Shown here: positions 1 through 10,372 of the stretch, piece after piece | Layout of the letters: every line of letters starts with the position of its first letter | How positions within the stretch are numbered: position 1 is the stretch's first letter | DNA from: Trichoderma breve | Lineage: Eukaryota; Ascomycota; Sordariomycetes; Hypocreales; Hypocreaceae | Direction of reading: 5' to 3' | NCBI RefSeq assembly: GCF_028502605.1 | Contig: NW_026611593.1 | Span: 1,984,001 to 2,048,000, forward strand | Length of the DNA: 64,000 nucleotides | Made by a program: the position numbers and the translations under genes | Notes under the pieces: model-generated | The model's input: the letters and a program-made list of their open reading frames with translations, nothing else | What the model was told of the DNA's origin: nothing | Database searches by the model: none

Positions 1-1
1 T

Positions 2-2170
2 TTAAGTGGCATCGGCGCCTCTGAATTGCGAGACGATCTTGTCAACCTCAGGGCAAAATTCGGTAATCAAGACGATGGAGATGCCTTTAGGGACGTTCTG
101 AAGGCGATGGGCGAGGACTGGGGCAAGATCAACTCCGCAGAAGATGTCGAGAAGGTTATAGCAAAGATGGAAGACTACGCACGGTCGATCGATGCCGAAA
201 TAGAACAAGCAAGCACTGATCTACCGAGGGGAGTGCTAGAACAGCTCATCGGGGACGTACCTGAATTGTCGCTGGAAGAAGTCGAGACTCGAGACTCGAT
301 ACCACAAGTCCGCATAAACCTCGATGAGACAAAACCAAACCGAAGGCGAAAACTCAACACATTCAACTCCGTTGTATCACGCTTCATTCTAGCGGAAAGG
401 GAATCAGGGTTGAAGCAAAAGGCCGTGCAATCCCTATACAAGTCGTATCATGCGACGAGACCGGCGTTAGCCCAGAATTGGAACGATGTTCCACCCGCTT
501 TGTGGGAGGTCCTCTGGAGAGCATTCTCGAGTGAAAAAGACAGCCCCAGCAGCATATCACGGATAGCCCGGCTTGCTAGAGACATGAGCGATGCCAAGGC
601 TACCCTTCGTCCTGCTCAACAGGTCCTAGCCATCGAAGCCATCTTTGTTGACGGATGGGAGTCCAAGGCCATTGAAAATTGGAAACGATGTATTAGCACA
701 CTAGGGGCCGAAAACTCAGAGACATTCCAAGACTTTTGGGAGCTCGGCGCCAGGATGTACTGCCGTGTAGGCGATCTGGCGCAAGCCGAACGAGCGATAA
801 ATAAGCTTCTTGGGCGCAACATGAGCCCGCGTATCTTGATTCCTCTTATCCGAACATGCTGTGAACAGGGAACAGAAGAAGGTCGACAGAAGGCGTGGGC
901 TACCTATCGCCAAATGAGGGAGCTCCTAGGGAAAGAAATGACACTTACAGACTACGACCAGGTCATTTCATATTTCCTGACTGCCCATCAGGTTGAGAAT
1001 GCCCTGTACGCTTTTGTGGACATGATGAGCGACGGCCGGATTGATATGACGCGGCAAAGACACCTACCTTCCGTCATTGCAAACAAATTCTTCCTGGGCA
1101 AGTGGCTGAAGCGACTCATCGGCGCTGGAGAATTGGATGGAGCTTTCAGCGTAATGGAGTTTATGCGAGCCAGGGGAGTTGAGGCTTCGCCGATTCAATT
1201 GAACGGTCTCATTGGGGCATGGCAACGGTCTGGTGGTGCTGAGGATCTTGAAAAGGCTGATAAACTTGGCTGGGGCATGATTGAGTCCAGACTGAAGTTT
1301 GTCGCCGACAGAAAGTCAGGCAGTCGTGTCTCCGGCAGCTACAACATGCCATTACCAAAGGATACCCCAGCGGAGTTACCGCGGGCTACTATCGAAACAT
1401 TCTCTCTTCTAGCCGAGAATTACCGCCAACGAAATCTTCATGGACGCTTAGAGGGTTTGTGGGATGCCTTCCGCACAGCAGAGATAAGCCCCGACGCCTT
1501 TATGATGAACCAACTTGTCGAATCACTCATCCATGAGGGCCAGACTCAAGAAGCACTGGCTTTGTATCACTCTCTCATAGAGAGCAGCAAGGTAGTGCCT
1601 GACCCATACACATTCAGCGCACTCTGGAAGACATTGGGTGCGAATCGATATCACATCAGGGATCCTGAAACCCGAGCCAAGGAGATCGAGGCCACACGAG
1701 CCATGTTTAAAGAAACCGTCAAGCATCGAGATGTATTCCAACCAGACGGGATCGACGGGCAACTCGCTCGCAAAATCCTCCACACATTCCGCCGCCTCCA
1801 GGACAACGCAGGCTTCCTCGTCGCCATCACCGCATTCAAAGAGACGTTCAAGTTCCTCCCGCCCGAGACGCTCGTCATGGAAATGGTCCTCGGCACCACA
1901 AAACTCACCTGGGACACGCCCTCCCAGCGCAGCAAGCTCATGGTGGCCAAGCGAGAGATTGACCGGGAGCTGCTCGCGTGGGCGGAATTTAACACGGCGA
2001 ACCTCGAGGGTGATAAGAAGCGCGGCGCAGCGCTGTATGCGTACCTGCAGAAGAAGTTTTGGCCGGCGGAGGGTAAGGAGGAGGATAAGAGGAAGATATT
2101 TGTCGAGGTGGCGAGGCAGATGGGGGTGTATGAGCTGTTGGGCCCGAAGAAGGGTGCTGGTGGGAGGTGA
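2..2170 (+). CDS. Pentatricopeptide-repeat (PPR) protein, 5' end outside window
   Basis: The reading frame is open from base 2 and has no stop before 2170, so the gene starts upstream of the window. At least 722 residues are visible with no intron. The protein is almost entirely helical, with repeating pairs of about 35 residues typical of fungal PPR proteins; the clearest ones lie around positions 1110-1250 and 1490-1640, for example the stretch with LDGAFSVMEFMRARGVEASP. Fungal PPR proteins usually act in mitochondria on organellar RNA or in complex I assembly. The targeting sequence would be in the missing part. The overall build recalls CIA84 (complex I intermediate-associated protein 84), but I could not test this. 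The C-terminus is basic and ends in GPKKGAGGR. What is seen is the helical repeat pattern; the mitochondrial role is inference. Confidence 0.75.
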   Translation, partial: LSGIGASELRDDLVNLRAKFGNQDDGDAFRDVLKAMGEDWGKINSAEDVEKVIAKMEDYARSIDAEIEQASTDLPRGVLEQLIGDVPELSLEEVETRDSIPQVRINLDETKPNRRRKLNTFNSVVSRFILAERESGLKQKAVQSLYKSYHATRPALAQNWNDVPPALWEVLWRAFSSEKDSPSSISRIARLARDMSDAKATLRPAQQVLAIEAIFVDGWESKAIENWKRCISTLGAENSETFQDFWELGARMYCRVGDLAQAERAINKLLGRNMSPRILIPLIRTCCEQGTEEGRQKAWATYRQMRELLGKEMTLTDYDQVISYFLTAHQVENALYAFVDMMSDGRIDMTRQRHLPSVIANKFFLGKWLKRLIGAGELDGAFSVMEFMRARGVEASPIQLNGLIGAWQRSGGAEDLEKADKLGWGMIESRLKFVADRKSGSRVSGSYNMPLPKDTPAELPRATIETFSLLAENYRQRNLHGRLEGLWDAFRTAEISPDAFMMNQLVESLIHEGQTQEALALYHSLIESSKVVPDPYTFSALWKTLGANRYHIRDPETRAKEIEATRAMFKETVKHRDVFQPDGIDGQLARKILHTFRRLQDNAGFLVAITAFKETFKFLPPETLVMEMVLGTTKLTWDTPSQRSKLMVAKREIDRELLAWAEFNTANLEGDKKRGAALYAYLQKKFWPAEGKEEDKRKIFVEVARQMGVYELLGPKKGAGGR

Positions 2171-2341
2171 AAATGTATAGACTGTATCACTGTATATTAG
2201 AGATATGAGGAACGAAACTTGGATGGATCATCTCCAATGACGAGGGTTTTCTTGGGATAGATGGGACTTACGCAGATAAACTGTATCATACTAGGACATA
2301 GCATCTCTTACGCATTGTAAAATTAAGTAAAGTACACTCTA

Positions 2342-2968
2342 GACTTTTGCTTCTTATTTATTATGGGAAATGTTATCCAGCATCCCAAATTCGTTATCTA
2401 ACCCCCTAGCGACTGCGTGGAATTCAAGTATTAGAATAGGATATAAAAAGAATATATCTAAAGAAGCCGATACGTCCTTTACAGGGACTGTTGGGCCCCT
2501 CTCCGGAAGTGATGACTGACGTCGACTTTAAGCTTGAGCCAGCAGGCGTTAGTGCTGGGCAGAGATACCTACTCTATTATTTATTGTTAAGGCCCGCCAA
2601 CTTTGAAGCAGTGAAGCGTCACGTCTTGGGTAAAAACACGACAACGACCTCCTCGGACAGGAGGAAGGCATTCGATGATGCTACTGAAAGAGCCCTTAGA
2701 AATAGAAGCTAATTTTCTGCTACTATCACTACTTTCTGCTACTATTACTACTTTCTGCTACTATTACTACTTTCTGCTTTTATCGTTACTTTCTTTTAGT
2801 GTCTATTATTATAAATATATTCTTCTGGTATTTGCTGCTATTGTAGTTTTTCTTTAGAAGCTGAAATTATTCTTTAGTCCGTACAGCTCTTATGTAAAAT
2901 ATGGGATGCTGGATAACAAACTTGGGTGGCTGGATGACCGCTCCCTTTATTATTTCCATAAAAAAGTC
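2342..2968. mobile_element. Small non-autonomous element with imperfect terminal inverted repeats (copy A)
   Basis: The left end (2342-2386) and the reverse complement of the right end (2924-2968) align over 45 positions without gaps. The outer seven bases (GACTTTT) agree, and the inner block GTYATCCAGC is nearly identical. The interior carries the head motif CTAGCGACTGCGTGG near 2407-2421, shared with other spacers in the window, and a 19-bp tandem array near its right side. No intact transposase is present and no convincing target-site duplication is visible. This looks like a MITE or solo remnant of a DNA transposon, partly decayed. The family is unknown to me. Confidence 0.55.
2716..2791 (+). 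repeat. 19-bp tandem repeat, four copies
   Basis: The unit TCTGCTACTATTACTACTT is repeated four times in perfect 19-bp register. Copies 2 and 3 are identical, copy 1 differs by one transition and copy 4 is more diverged. It is the subterminal array of the element at 2342-2968. Related pyrimidine-rich arrays occur in several other spacers. Confidence 0.85.
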
Positions 2969-3169
2969 TCTCTTAGCCTTCCAAAACTCCAACGCTATGC
3001 AGTTATTAAGAAAAAGAAAATGATAAAGCAAAGCCCAGCGTCCACCAAGACGACAAAAACACCCATCCAAGTCCTCCTATCACTACGATGCCCCCATCTT
3101 CCTCTGCTTCCTCGACCTCGTAGAGTGAGCTGGCGGCGCATCAGCCTCGAAAATACCATGTCCCGCCTT

Positions 3170-3983
3170 CTAACTAAGATCCATGCCCTCGATACCCTCA
3201 CCGTCCAGCCTATCCCCCACGGAGCTGAGGCCCGAACTAGGGGACCTTCTCATCTCCGCGGCCTCGAGCTTGTTGTCTCCGTTCTGCTCCGTCGTTTCGT
3301 GGGGCGCGTCTGATTCTGGCGCTCTCTTGGATATCCATTCGCTGATGCTGGTTATGGGCCCGCCTTCGACGAGGATCTCGTTGCCGTCGTTGAATTTGCC
3401 GAAGATGGTGCCTTGCCATTTTGCGTCGTCGCCTGTCTTGCTGTGTTTCTTTTTGAGAGCTAAACAAATGATGGTGTTAGCCAGATGTTTCCAAGTTAAA
3501 GAAAAAGAGGAAAGAGAGAAAGAATGAGGTAGAGAAACTGGGGGAGAATGCAGTTGTCTCTGTTTCTCCTCGTTTGGCCATCTTACCTGCCAGGTAGTCT
3601 GTAGCGTCAGATTCAGTATCTCCGCTGCCCATCTCCATCATCTCCTTCATGCGCGTCCCGGCAAACCATTCGATAAACTCCTCCACTCCTCTCATATCCT
3701 CCTCTCCCTTCCACAGTTGCTCCGTCTCAGCTCTCTCCGGCAGCAGAGCTCCAACCTCCTGCAGCGCCATCCTAACGTCCACTATATCGTAATCGCCCGC
3801 ATCGCCGTGGTTGTTGGTCGCATTGTTCGCCGTCTTCTCGCATAGAAGCGTTAGGTATCGCGCTGCAATGTCCGTCAGAGTATCGAGCACTGCAGGGCGC
3901 GTGCTATGGTAGCCCGTTGCGCGAAGGATTTGTAGGATGGAAGGCCGCAGAAAAGCGTGAAACATTGATGGCGGACGAGCCAT
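3170..3983 (-). CDS. taf3: TFIID subunit TAF3-like protein with bromodomain-associated histone fold
   Basis: Two exons, complement of 3587-3983 and 3170-3459, give 228 residues. The 127-bp intron has GTAAGA and TTTAG ends. Residues 1-90 match the bromodomain-associated histone-fold domain (BTP): a start like MARPPSMFHAFLRPSILQIL, then a helix with RPAVLDTLTDIAARYLTLLC and a later DIVDVRMALQEVGAL. In TAF3 this fold pairs with TAF10 inside TFIID. The C-terminal part (KWQGTIFGKF...WISKRAPES) is conserved-looking but not assigned. There is no PHD finger, as is usual for fungal TAF3. The frame stays open upstream to 4154, but the ATG at 3983 starts the recognisable domain. The exact TAF name is an inference; the histone fold is well supported. 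Confidence 0.8.
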
Positions 3984-5255
3984 GGCGAAGAGGTTGCGTG
4001 TTCTTGAGGGTTGTTGTGAGAGAGAAAGAAAGGTGAAGCGGTCCAGGTGGCTAGAAGAATCGTTGCGATGGACTCTGTCGCACAGAATAGCTCGCACAGC
4101 GCATGTTCGCCTGTGATGTTGCTGGTGCGCGACACTGCTTGGCGGATTGTGCAAGGGGCGAAGCTCTTGGTTGCGGTGGATGAGCTGCCAGATTATTATA
4201 GCAGGAGGGCTGATTAAAGTGAAGCTCGGTGCATCAGTGAATTGAGATTCCCATTCAGATCAGCTCCAGGTCTGATAAGGACCCCCACAGTGTTGATTGA
4301 AGATTAGTACAATCCACACTGTATGCTACGAGTCTCTAGCCATAGTTGAGAAATACAAGGTCTTCTTCCCCGTTTTGTCTCATTATTAGAAAAAAAAAAT
4401 GAAAATGAAAAAGAGTCTTCCTATTTGCACCGTAATATATTCCTATTTGGACCGCAATGGCCCGTGCTAGTACCAAAGTTAATGCGTATACACTATCGTT
4501 TCTACGAAGCTACACCTAATTATAGTACAGCGCCTTGATATATTACGTATTTTATAATACTACATAAGACTACAATATTGTGATTTCTTTATTATAGTTA
4601 AGGAGGGGCTCCTAATTATATATAAATTTACAGGCTATGAATACTATAAGAGGATAACCCCGAAGATCTGTAATAACCTCTTCTACGGTGAGGCTAGCTT
4701 CGCTGACTGCTATATTGGGGAAGTTATTGAAGTTATCTTAGCTACCTAATTAGACGCTGACGAGTTAAATAAACTAGCTGGCCTATGAGAAGTGTTTATA
4801 TAGGTATATTGAATTTGGTTGGAAATGCGATTTTTGAAGAAATTGGTACTGATTAATGGGGGACTTATGTGTATGATATTTTTTCCCAGCGTGTTGCACT
4901 GTATTCTTGTGTATGGGTGTGGTAATTGTGATTTGGGGGTAAACTTATCTCGTGATGTGGAGTATTACGGTTTAAATAGGAATATGTTACGGTGTAAATA
5001 GGAAGACTCATGAAAAATCGACTGCTTGCTTTTTTGTTACTTTAATTGATAAATATGTGCTACCATCAGAGCCCAACAATATGCCATAGCCATCAATGCA
5101 ATTTGCCAAGTTCAAGTTACTACCGTTGAAAAGAGCCTCCTAAAGTTCCACATGTTTCACGAACTTATAATACATGCGCAAACTCAACATGCAAACAAAC
5201 ATCCGAAAAGCAAAGGGAAAAAGGGAAATAAAAGAGAAGTTTGGTATAAAGTATG
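3984..5255. other. AT-rich spacer containing a 597-bp inverted-repeat element
   Basis: The spacer lies between the start of the TAF3-like gene and the 3' end of the DPP5-like gene. Bases 3984-4400 would hold the TAF3 promoter and 5' leader. The element at 4413-5009 fills the centre, and the rest is AT-rich with no coding signal. Confidence 0.6.
4413..5009. mobile_element. 597-bp MITE with long inverted termini and 8-bp target-site duplication
   Basis: The first 47 bases (GAGTCTTCCTATTTGCACCG...) and the reverse complement of the last 47 match at about 42 positions, and the aligned differences seen are all C/T or G/A transitions. Each terminus contains two copies of a TCCTATTTNNACCGTAAT-like motif. 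The element is flanked by the direct repeat ATGAAAAA at 4405-4412 and 5010-5017. An 8-bp duplication is typical of hAT-class DNA transposons. No transposase frame survives inside. The transition-only divergence is what RIP would produce. Confidence 0.85.
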
Positions 5256-7766
5256 TTATTTCTCCTCCGAGATTCCACTGTACTTGTTGATAAAGTTCAG
5301 CACCTCCCTGTGCCAGACCAACGAATTCTCTGGCTTGAGCACCCACTTGTCACACATTGTCAGTATCTATATCGTAAAATGGGATGAAGAGACTTCTTTG
5401 ACTTACGTGATGCTCGTCAGGGAACATGACAAACTTGCTTGGCACGCCACGAGCCTGAAGGACGTTGAACATGGCCAGACCCTCTGAAATGGGCAGACGG
5501 TAATCGAGCTCGTTGTGGATAACCTGTGAAGCGGGCGAGTTAGTCGATGACAGTAGACACATGGCATAATCTCAAATCCAGCTTACCAGCTGCGGCGTGG
5601 CCCAGTTTCCAACATGCTTGGCGGGATCCCACTTCTCATAGCCCTCCCTGTTCTCCCAAAGAGTGCCACCAAAGTCATGCTCGGGGAAGAATAGCTCTTC
5701 CGTAGACCACTGGTTGAGAGTCGAAAAGACTCCATCGTGGCATACCAATGCCTTGAATTTTCGTCCAAGATCATGGCCTTGGATCCAGTCTGATAATAGT
5801 TAGATTCACGCTTCCAGAAACCATCTCTACTTTACTTGGGGACAACTCACTAATCATATAGCCTCCATAAGACGCGCCGAGAGCTACAGCTCTGGTTGTG
5901 TCTATGTAGCTCACTTCCTTCTCCAGATACTCAAAACATTTGACCAAATCCACATAAGGATCACCTCCCCAGTTGTTCTGGATAGCATCTGTATGGTCTT
6001 GACCATAGCCTGTGCTACCAGTTGGGTTGGGGCTCACGACGACGTAGCCCTGCTCAGCAAAGATGGCTGGGTTCCACCGAGTGCTCCAGTCGTCTCCCCA
6101 AGCACCTTGAGGACCGCCGTGGATGAAGAAAGCCAAAGGATACTTCTTGGAAGAGTCAAAGGTCGAAGGCAAGGTGACCAGGGCATGGATGGGATAGCCC
6201 TTTGAGCCATTGAACCAAATCTCCTGGCACTGTGATCTGTTGAGGGAGAAGGTTCGACCTTGTTTCGAGCTTGAAGAGATGGTGGTGGACGACTTGGATT
6301 CAGGGTCCAGGATCGAATAGTTGGAGCTTTCGACTCGCGACCTCGTTGTTATCAACAACGATGAGCTGCTACCGAGAACTCTCGCCTCCGCCACGGAACC
6401 GTCCTCGTGGATTGGGGTAGGAAGAGATTTTGCTTCCAGCGGTGATGACGGGAGCTTCCACAGGACAACTCGAGCATGCTTCTCTGCCGCAACATACAAT
6501 TCCTTGTTGTCGTGGCTCCAAACGATCCAATCGGGCTTAAAGTCCCAACCTCCCTTGTCATCCTCGGTCTCGTAAAATTCCTGCACGTTGCTCAGATCAG
6601 TTACGTCTGGAATCAGCAAGAGCCTCGTCTTGTCTGCCTCATATTGCTGGGATTTCATGCGCAGGAAAGCAACCTGTTTGCCATCGTTTGAAAAGACGGG
6701 AGAGCTTGAATATCCGAGCAATCTCCCCGTCTTTACAATCTGGGGGAAGCTAGGCTTATCCAAGAATGAAGCCAGAGGAACAAAGTAAAGGTCAGTCTTG
6801 GTGTTTCTGGCATGGTTCAATTCCGGATCCTTTGCAACAAAGACAATGCCAGTCGAGGATACATCGAAATCACCGGTACCTCCAAAGGGAGGCACAGGAG
6901 AGGCGAGGCCAGTGCCCGCAAGCAAGTTTGTAAGGGCCGAGTTTCCAAGAGTCCATTTTCCGTCAACCTTTTCCAGCTGACCGTACCAAAGCGAGTTTTT
7001 GTTTTCAGTGTTCCAGGAGTCCCAGTGTCGTACAAATAGGGATGTGTAGATCTTGGCTGATGTGTGAGACTTTGGTTCCGAAGCCGGGCTGTACATTTGT
7101 CCATCGGGAGTGGTCAGAGCGGCAGCGCAGAAAGCTACCTTGTCTGCGGACAAAGCCTTTGCCTTGAGACTGGAGATGCTTCCGCTGAAGCGCTGGATGG
7201 TGTTTGACCTTTATTTGACACGTGGGTGAGTTTCTCTGGAAGCCGGCATGGTGGATGGAGGAATTCATTCATTCACTTACTCATTTGGATCGAGAACATG
7301 CTGCGCCACCAGAGACGAGGCACCGTTGTCGAGGCTCTTGACGTAGGCAATCTCCTTTTCGCTGATCCAGATGGGGTCGCTGGCTGCGGAGTCTTCGGAG
7401 ACCAGATGCGATGTTCCCTCTTTGATGTTGAGGACGCGGATCTGCGCCGTCTTGGAGTGGGTATCGAAGGAGTAAGTCGAGACCTAAGATGAGGGCCAGT
7501 GTGAGTCCAATTCGATATAATTCCATCCAAATCTCATCGCGACTCATCTGCACATGTGATGATGCGATACATCCAGGACATCGCGTGTCTCAATTGAAAG
7601 CCTCTTTCTCCTGCGCAGCTCCAACAAACAAGCCAACCAACCAACAAATCGCAAATCTTACCGTGTATAAGACGAGCTCGCCCGTGGCATTGGGCACGCC
7701 AGGCGAGCGCCGTGGCGCCGAGAGGAGCACCTCTGGCGTAAACTTTTCGGCCTGGATTGTCATCAT
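5256..7766 (-). CDS. Dipeptidyl-peptidase 5-like S9 family serine peptidase
   Basis: Six exons (complement of 7662-7766, 7281-7483, 5851-7208, 5587-5789, 5407-5523, 5256-5345) give 691 residues, close to the family length of about 700. The N-terminal two-thirds is the beta-propeller part, starting with [12 protein letters not shown]. The C-terminal alpha/beta hydrolase domain shows the oxyanion region [13 protein letters not shown], the nucleophile elbow GASYGGYM (Ser), the Asp in HNELDYRLP and the His in PDEHHWV, so the catalytic triad is complete. The family removes N-terminal dipeptides from peptides. Secreted fungal DPPV has a signal peptide, whereas this model begins MMTIQAEKF and shows none. 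It could therefore be an intracellular paralogue, or a signal-peptide exon lies further upstream. The family call is firm; the start is less so. Confidence 0.9.
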
Positions 7767-8825
7767 AAAGGGCTGCTCAAGACCAATTGTCGACGCAAAG
7801 AAAACACAAAAAAAAGAAAGCCAGCGATACCAGGGCCCAATTGATGGTTATCTATTTATCACATCATACGAGAACCCCGATGGCTGCAAACCCCATCAGA
7901 CCCCTCATCTGCAACCCCGCACTATCAAAAGACGTGCGTGCGTATGTGCTGCTAGGATCAAAATCCACTGCTCAGGGGACCTTTTTAGCCTGGGGGGGTC
8001 TTCGGGGTAATTAATAATGGGAACGCCAAAGGGACTTTTTGTATCACGGCTTTGGGATTGTGGAGGTTCGTCGTTGTGATAACTGACACCCGCTGAGTTG
8101 GTTATACTATATTACTGTTCGCGTACTGCTGGGTGCTGAGGTACTATGCGGAAGATGGATACCAAGACCAAACACCAAAATACCAAAAATACTCCAATCT
8201 ACATCTTGGATATGCAGATACTCAGGTAGCAAAATAAGCAGCTGTTTGAACTACTGCATATTACCTAGTCATCTCGGACCGACAAGAGAAAAGAGCAAGT
8301 TCGCCGCAAAGGCCCGCTGTCTTCTTTGAATGAGCGGATGCTGACTTACAAATCTATTTGCTGCTACTGTGCCGGCTTGCCGGGTCCCAAATCTAGTTCG
8401 AATCTGTTCCAGTTGCGATTATCTCCACTCCCAAGACATTTTATTTAGTTTGTGACTTTGGTTATAAGCAAAAGCATATGGCATGAATGCTCCAGGTATT
8501 CTCTCTCAGCACTCTATTGGGAACAAATAGAACTGGTTGAGTCTACCGGATAGATATCACCACTAATAAGACATCAGTCTTTGAAGACCCTGTCCAGCCT
8601 TCACTTGCCTGCGCGCTCCATCTTTCAATAATCATGGTTTATAAATATTTTATAAATATCGCTCAATTTATCCTCTTGCCCAACGCCTTATTCATTATAC
8701 CTCAATGTATCCCATCCTTATAAAACGCCGCTCTTGTGTCAAATCGTCATCCTTGGGAGCTATAGTGTTGCGGGGATGATACTAGCACCTGGATTCCAAA
8801 ATCCAATTATCATAGCCTCTACCCT
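7767..8825. other. Spacer upstream of the DPP5-like gene
   Basis: About 1 kb between the start of the peptidase gene and the 3' end of eaf6, both on the minus strand. It should contain the peptidase promoter. I see short AT-rich runs and no repeat, RNA gene or coding region I can support. Confidence 0.5.
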
Positions 8826-9535
8826 TCATTTTCTCGATGCCCCAAAGTTCGTTCGCTTCTTGTTCGTCGCCGCATCATTCTCGCTATCTTCCGTGTCTCT
8901 CTTCTTAGGCTTGCTCGCCTTGTTCCCGCCTGCCGATGTTGGCGTGGGATTGCCCGATGCGCTGTCTCGGAACGTGGTGGAAAGGGGTGTCGGCGCAGGC
9001 GTTGAGCCTACTGATCCAGGGGTCGAGGAATCCTATACAAGTCCATCCAGTTAGCGAAGAACGGGAATGCCAGTCAAGCCCGGCAGGGTAGAGACTCGTA
9101 TGTTCAAGTCTCCCCTCCTCAAAGTAATCTTACCCCATTATTCGGTCGATATGAGATGGATGAGCGCGAAAAGACGCGGTTCTGCTCTGCAGGTCCTGTC
9201 TTTCGTCGCTGGGCCGCTGCACCGCTCGTGCCTTTCATATAGTTGTCGAAGCCGGTAATGATATTACCGCTAGGAGTGCTATCAAGGTAGGCCGATTCCT
9301 TCTGGATGATGCTCTCTTCCATCGCCGCCTATTTGAACGCCATCGTTTAGCCTGCGTCGCCTTACGCAAATACCGTGAATGCGCAAAAGAGCAGCCAAAA
9401 ACTCACCAGACGGCGCTCCAGCTGCCTACGCCGATCGACCAAGTCTCGCACACGCGCCTGCGCCTTCTTATATTCTGCCATGGTGGGCTGCGCCTCGTTG
9501 GGTCGGGATGCAATTGTTTGCCTGTTGTCGGCCAT
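8826..9535 (-). CDS. eaf6: Chromatin modification-related protein Eaf6 (NuA4 subunit)
   Basis: Three exons, complement of 9407-9535, 9134-9328 and 8826-9032, join in frame to give 176 residues. All splice sites are GT...AG. Residues 19-60 form a basic coiled-coil helix (AEYKKAQARVRDLVDRRRQL and what follows), continuing through ESIIQKESAYLDSTPSGNII to the diagnostic TGFDNYMKG. This is the conserved Eaf6/MEAF6 core that docks the small subunit in NuA4 and NuA3-type histone acetyltransferases. The C-terminus is a low-complexity, Ser/Thr/Pro-rich tail ending in a basic stretch (NKKRTNFGASRK), consistent with a nuclear protein. Length and layout fit filamentous-fungal Eaf6. Confidence 0.92.
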
Positions 9536-10372
9536 GCGCCAGCGCTTCTATCTCGAGAGACTGTCGATGCGATAGCGATGCCAACGTCGAACTGGTGATG
9601 GAAATGACTTTGCGGTTGGCACTTTTGATGTTGTCATGGGAAAATGAACTTGCAAAAGGCAAAGCCGACTCTGGGTGACGCTAAGCTAGAACGTGCAGCA
9701 TATGCCACTCTGGTTTCTAACTAGTCCAAATAGAGTAATGGTATGTAGAACCCAACTTGACTGCTCTTCAACACCACGAGTATAAGTCAAACAGGCTATC
9801 TCGGAGGTCTATGTCTCATGAATTGATGGTAAGTACATAGTCTCATATGCCTAGGTAATGTTTAATAAAAAGCAAGCGTTTCCCCTCTTTCATTCTCACT
9901 TTTTGTTGAAAGTGTCACAGTTTATAGTATATTATAGATGAATTGCCGCTTGTAATATTTTCTAAAATGATTGAAGAGCTGCCGCCTATTCAAACTGACC
10001 AAATTCCAGTGACAAACGTGCATCGCTTTTCTTTTACCAATATCTACTTTCGTAGTTCTATCCAGTTTCAATTCGACTTTTTCCTGGCTCTGTTACTTTG
10101 CGAGGCAGAGCTGCGTGCCATTCCTTTCATATTCTAGAGACGAGAGCTTTAGTAGCAGTTAGCCTCAATTGTTGATATGAGCGCTAGTATCAGAAGTTCT
10201 CATCTGCTTAGTATCGTTTCCAAAATCTCTCCAGCACGGGTGCCTTTAGAGTGACAAGCTTCATGCTGCGTCAAGAATCGTTCAAGCAAAGTTAGCGATG
10301 AACTAGAGTTGCTACTCTTTCCACCCTCCCATCAGGAGCTTACCCACCTCTTCGCTGTCGGCCGGTGCCTAG
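9536..10372. other. Spacer upstream of eaf6
   Basis: About 840 bp between the eaf6 start and the 3' end of the PWI/SR gene. It contains the eaf6 promoter and the downstream gene's 3' UTR. No further feature is recognisable. Confidence 0.5.

Larger units (their letters stand above)
2171..3169. other. Convergent intergenic spacer with a repeat element
   Basis: The spacer lies between the 3' ends of the PPR gene and the TAF3-like gene. It is occupied mostly by the inverted-repeat element at 2342-2968. Small open frames at 2491-2712 and 2906-3313 fall inside or across the element and look like chance frames. No other gene is seen. Confidence 0.6.

Noticed and set aside
4600..4780. Short transposase-like reading inside the 597-bp MITE
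   Set aside because: A frame with FYGEASFADCYIGEVIEVIL is short, interrupted by stops, and I could not match it to any transposase motif.
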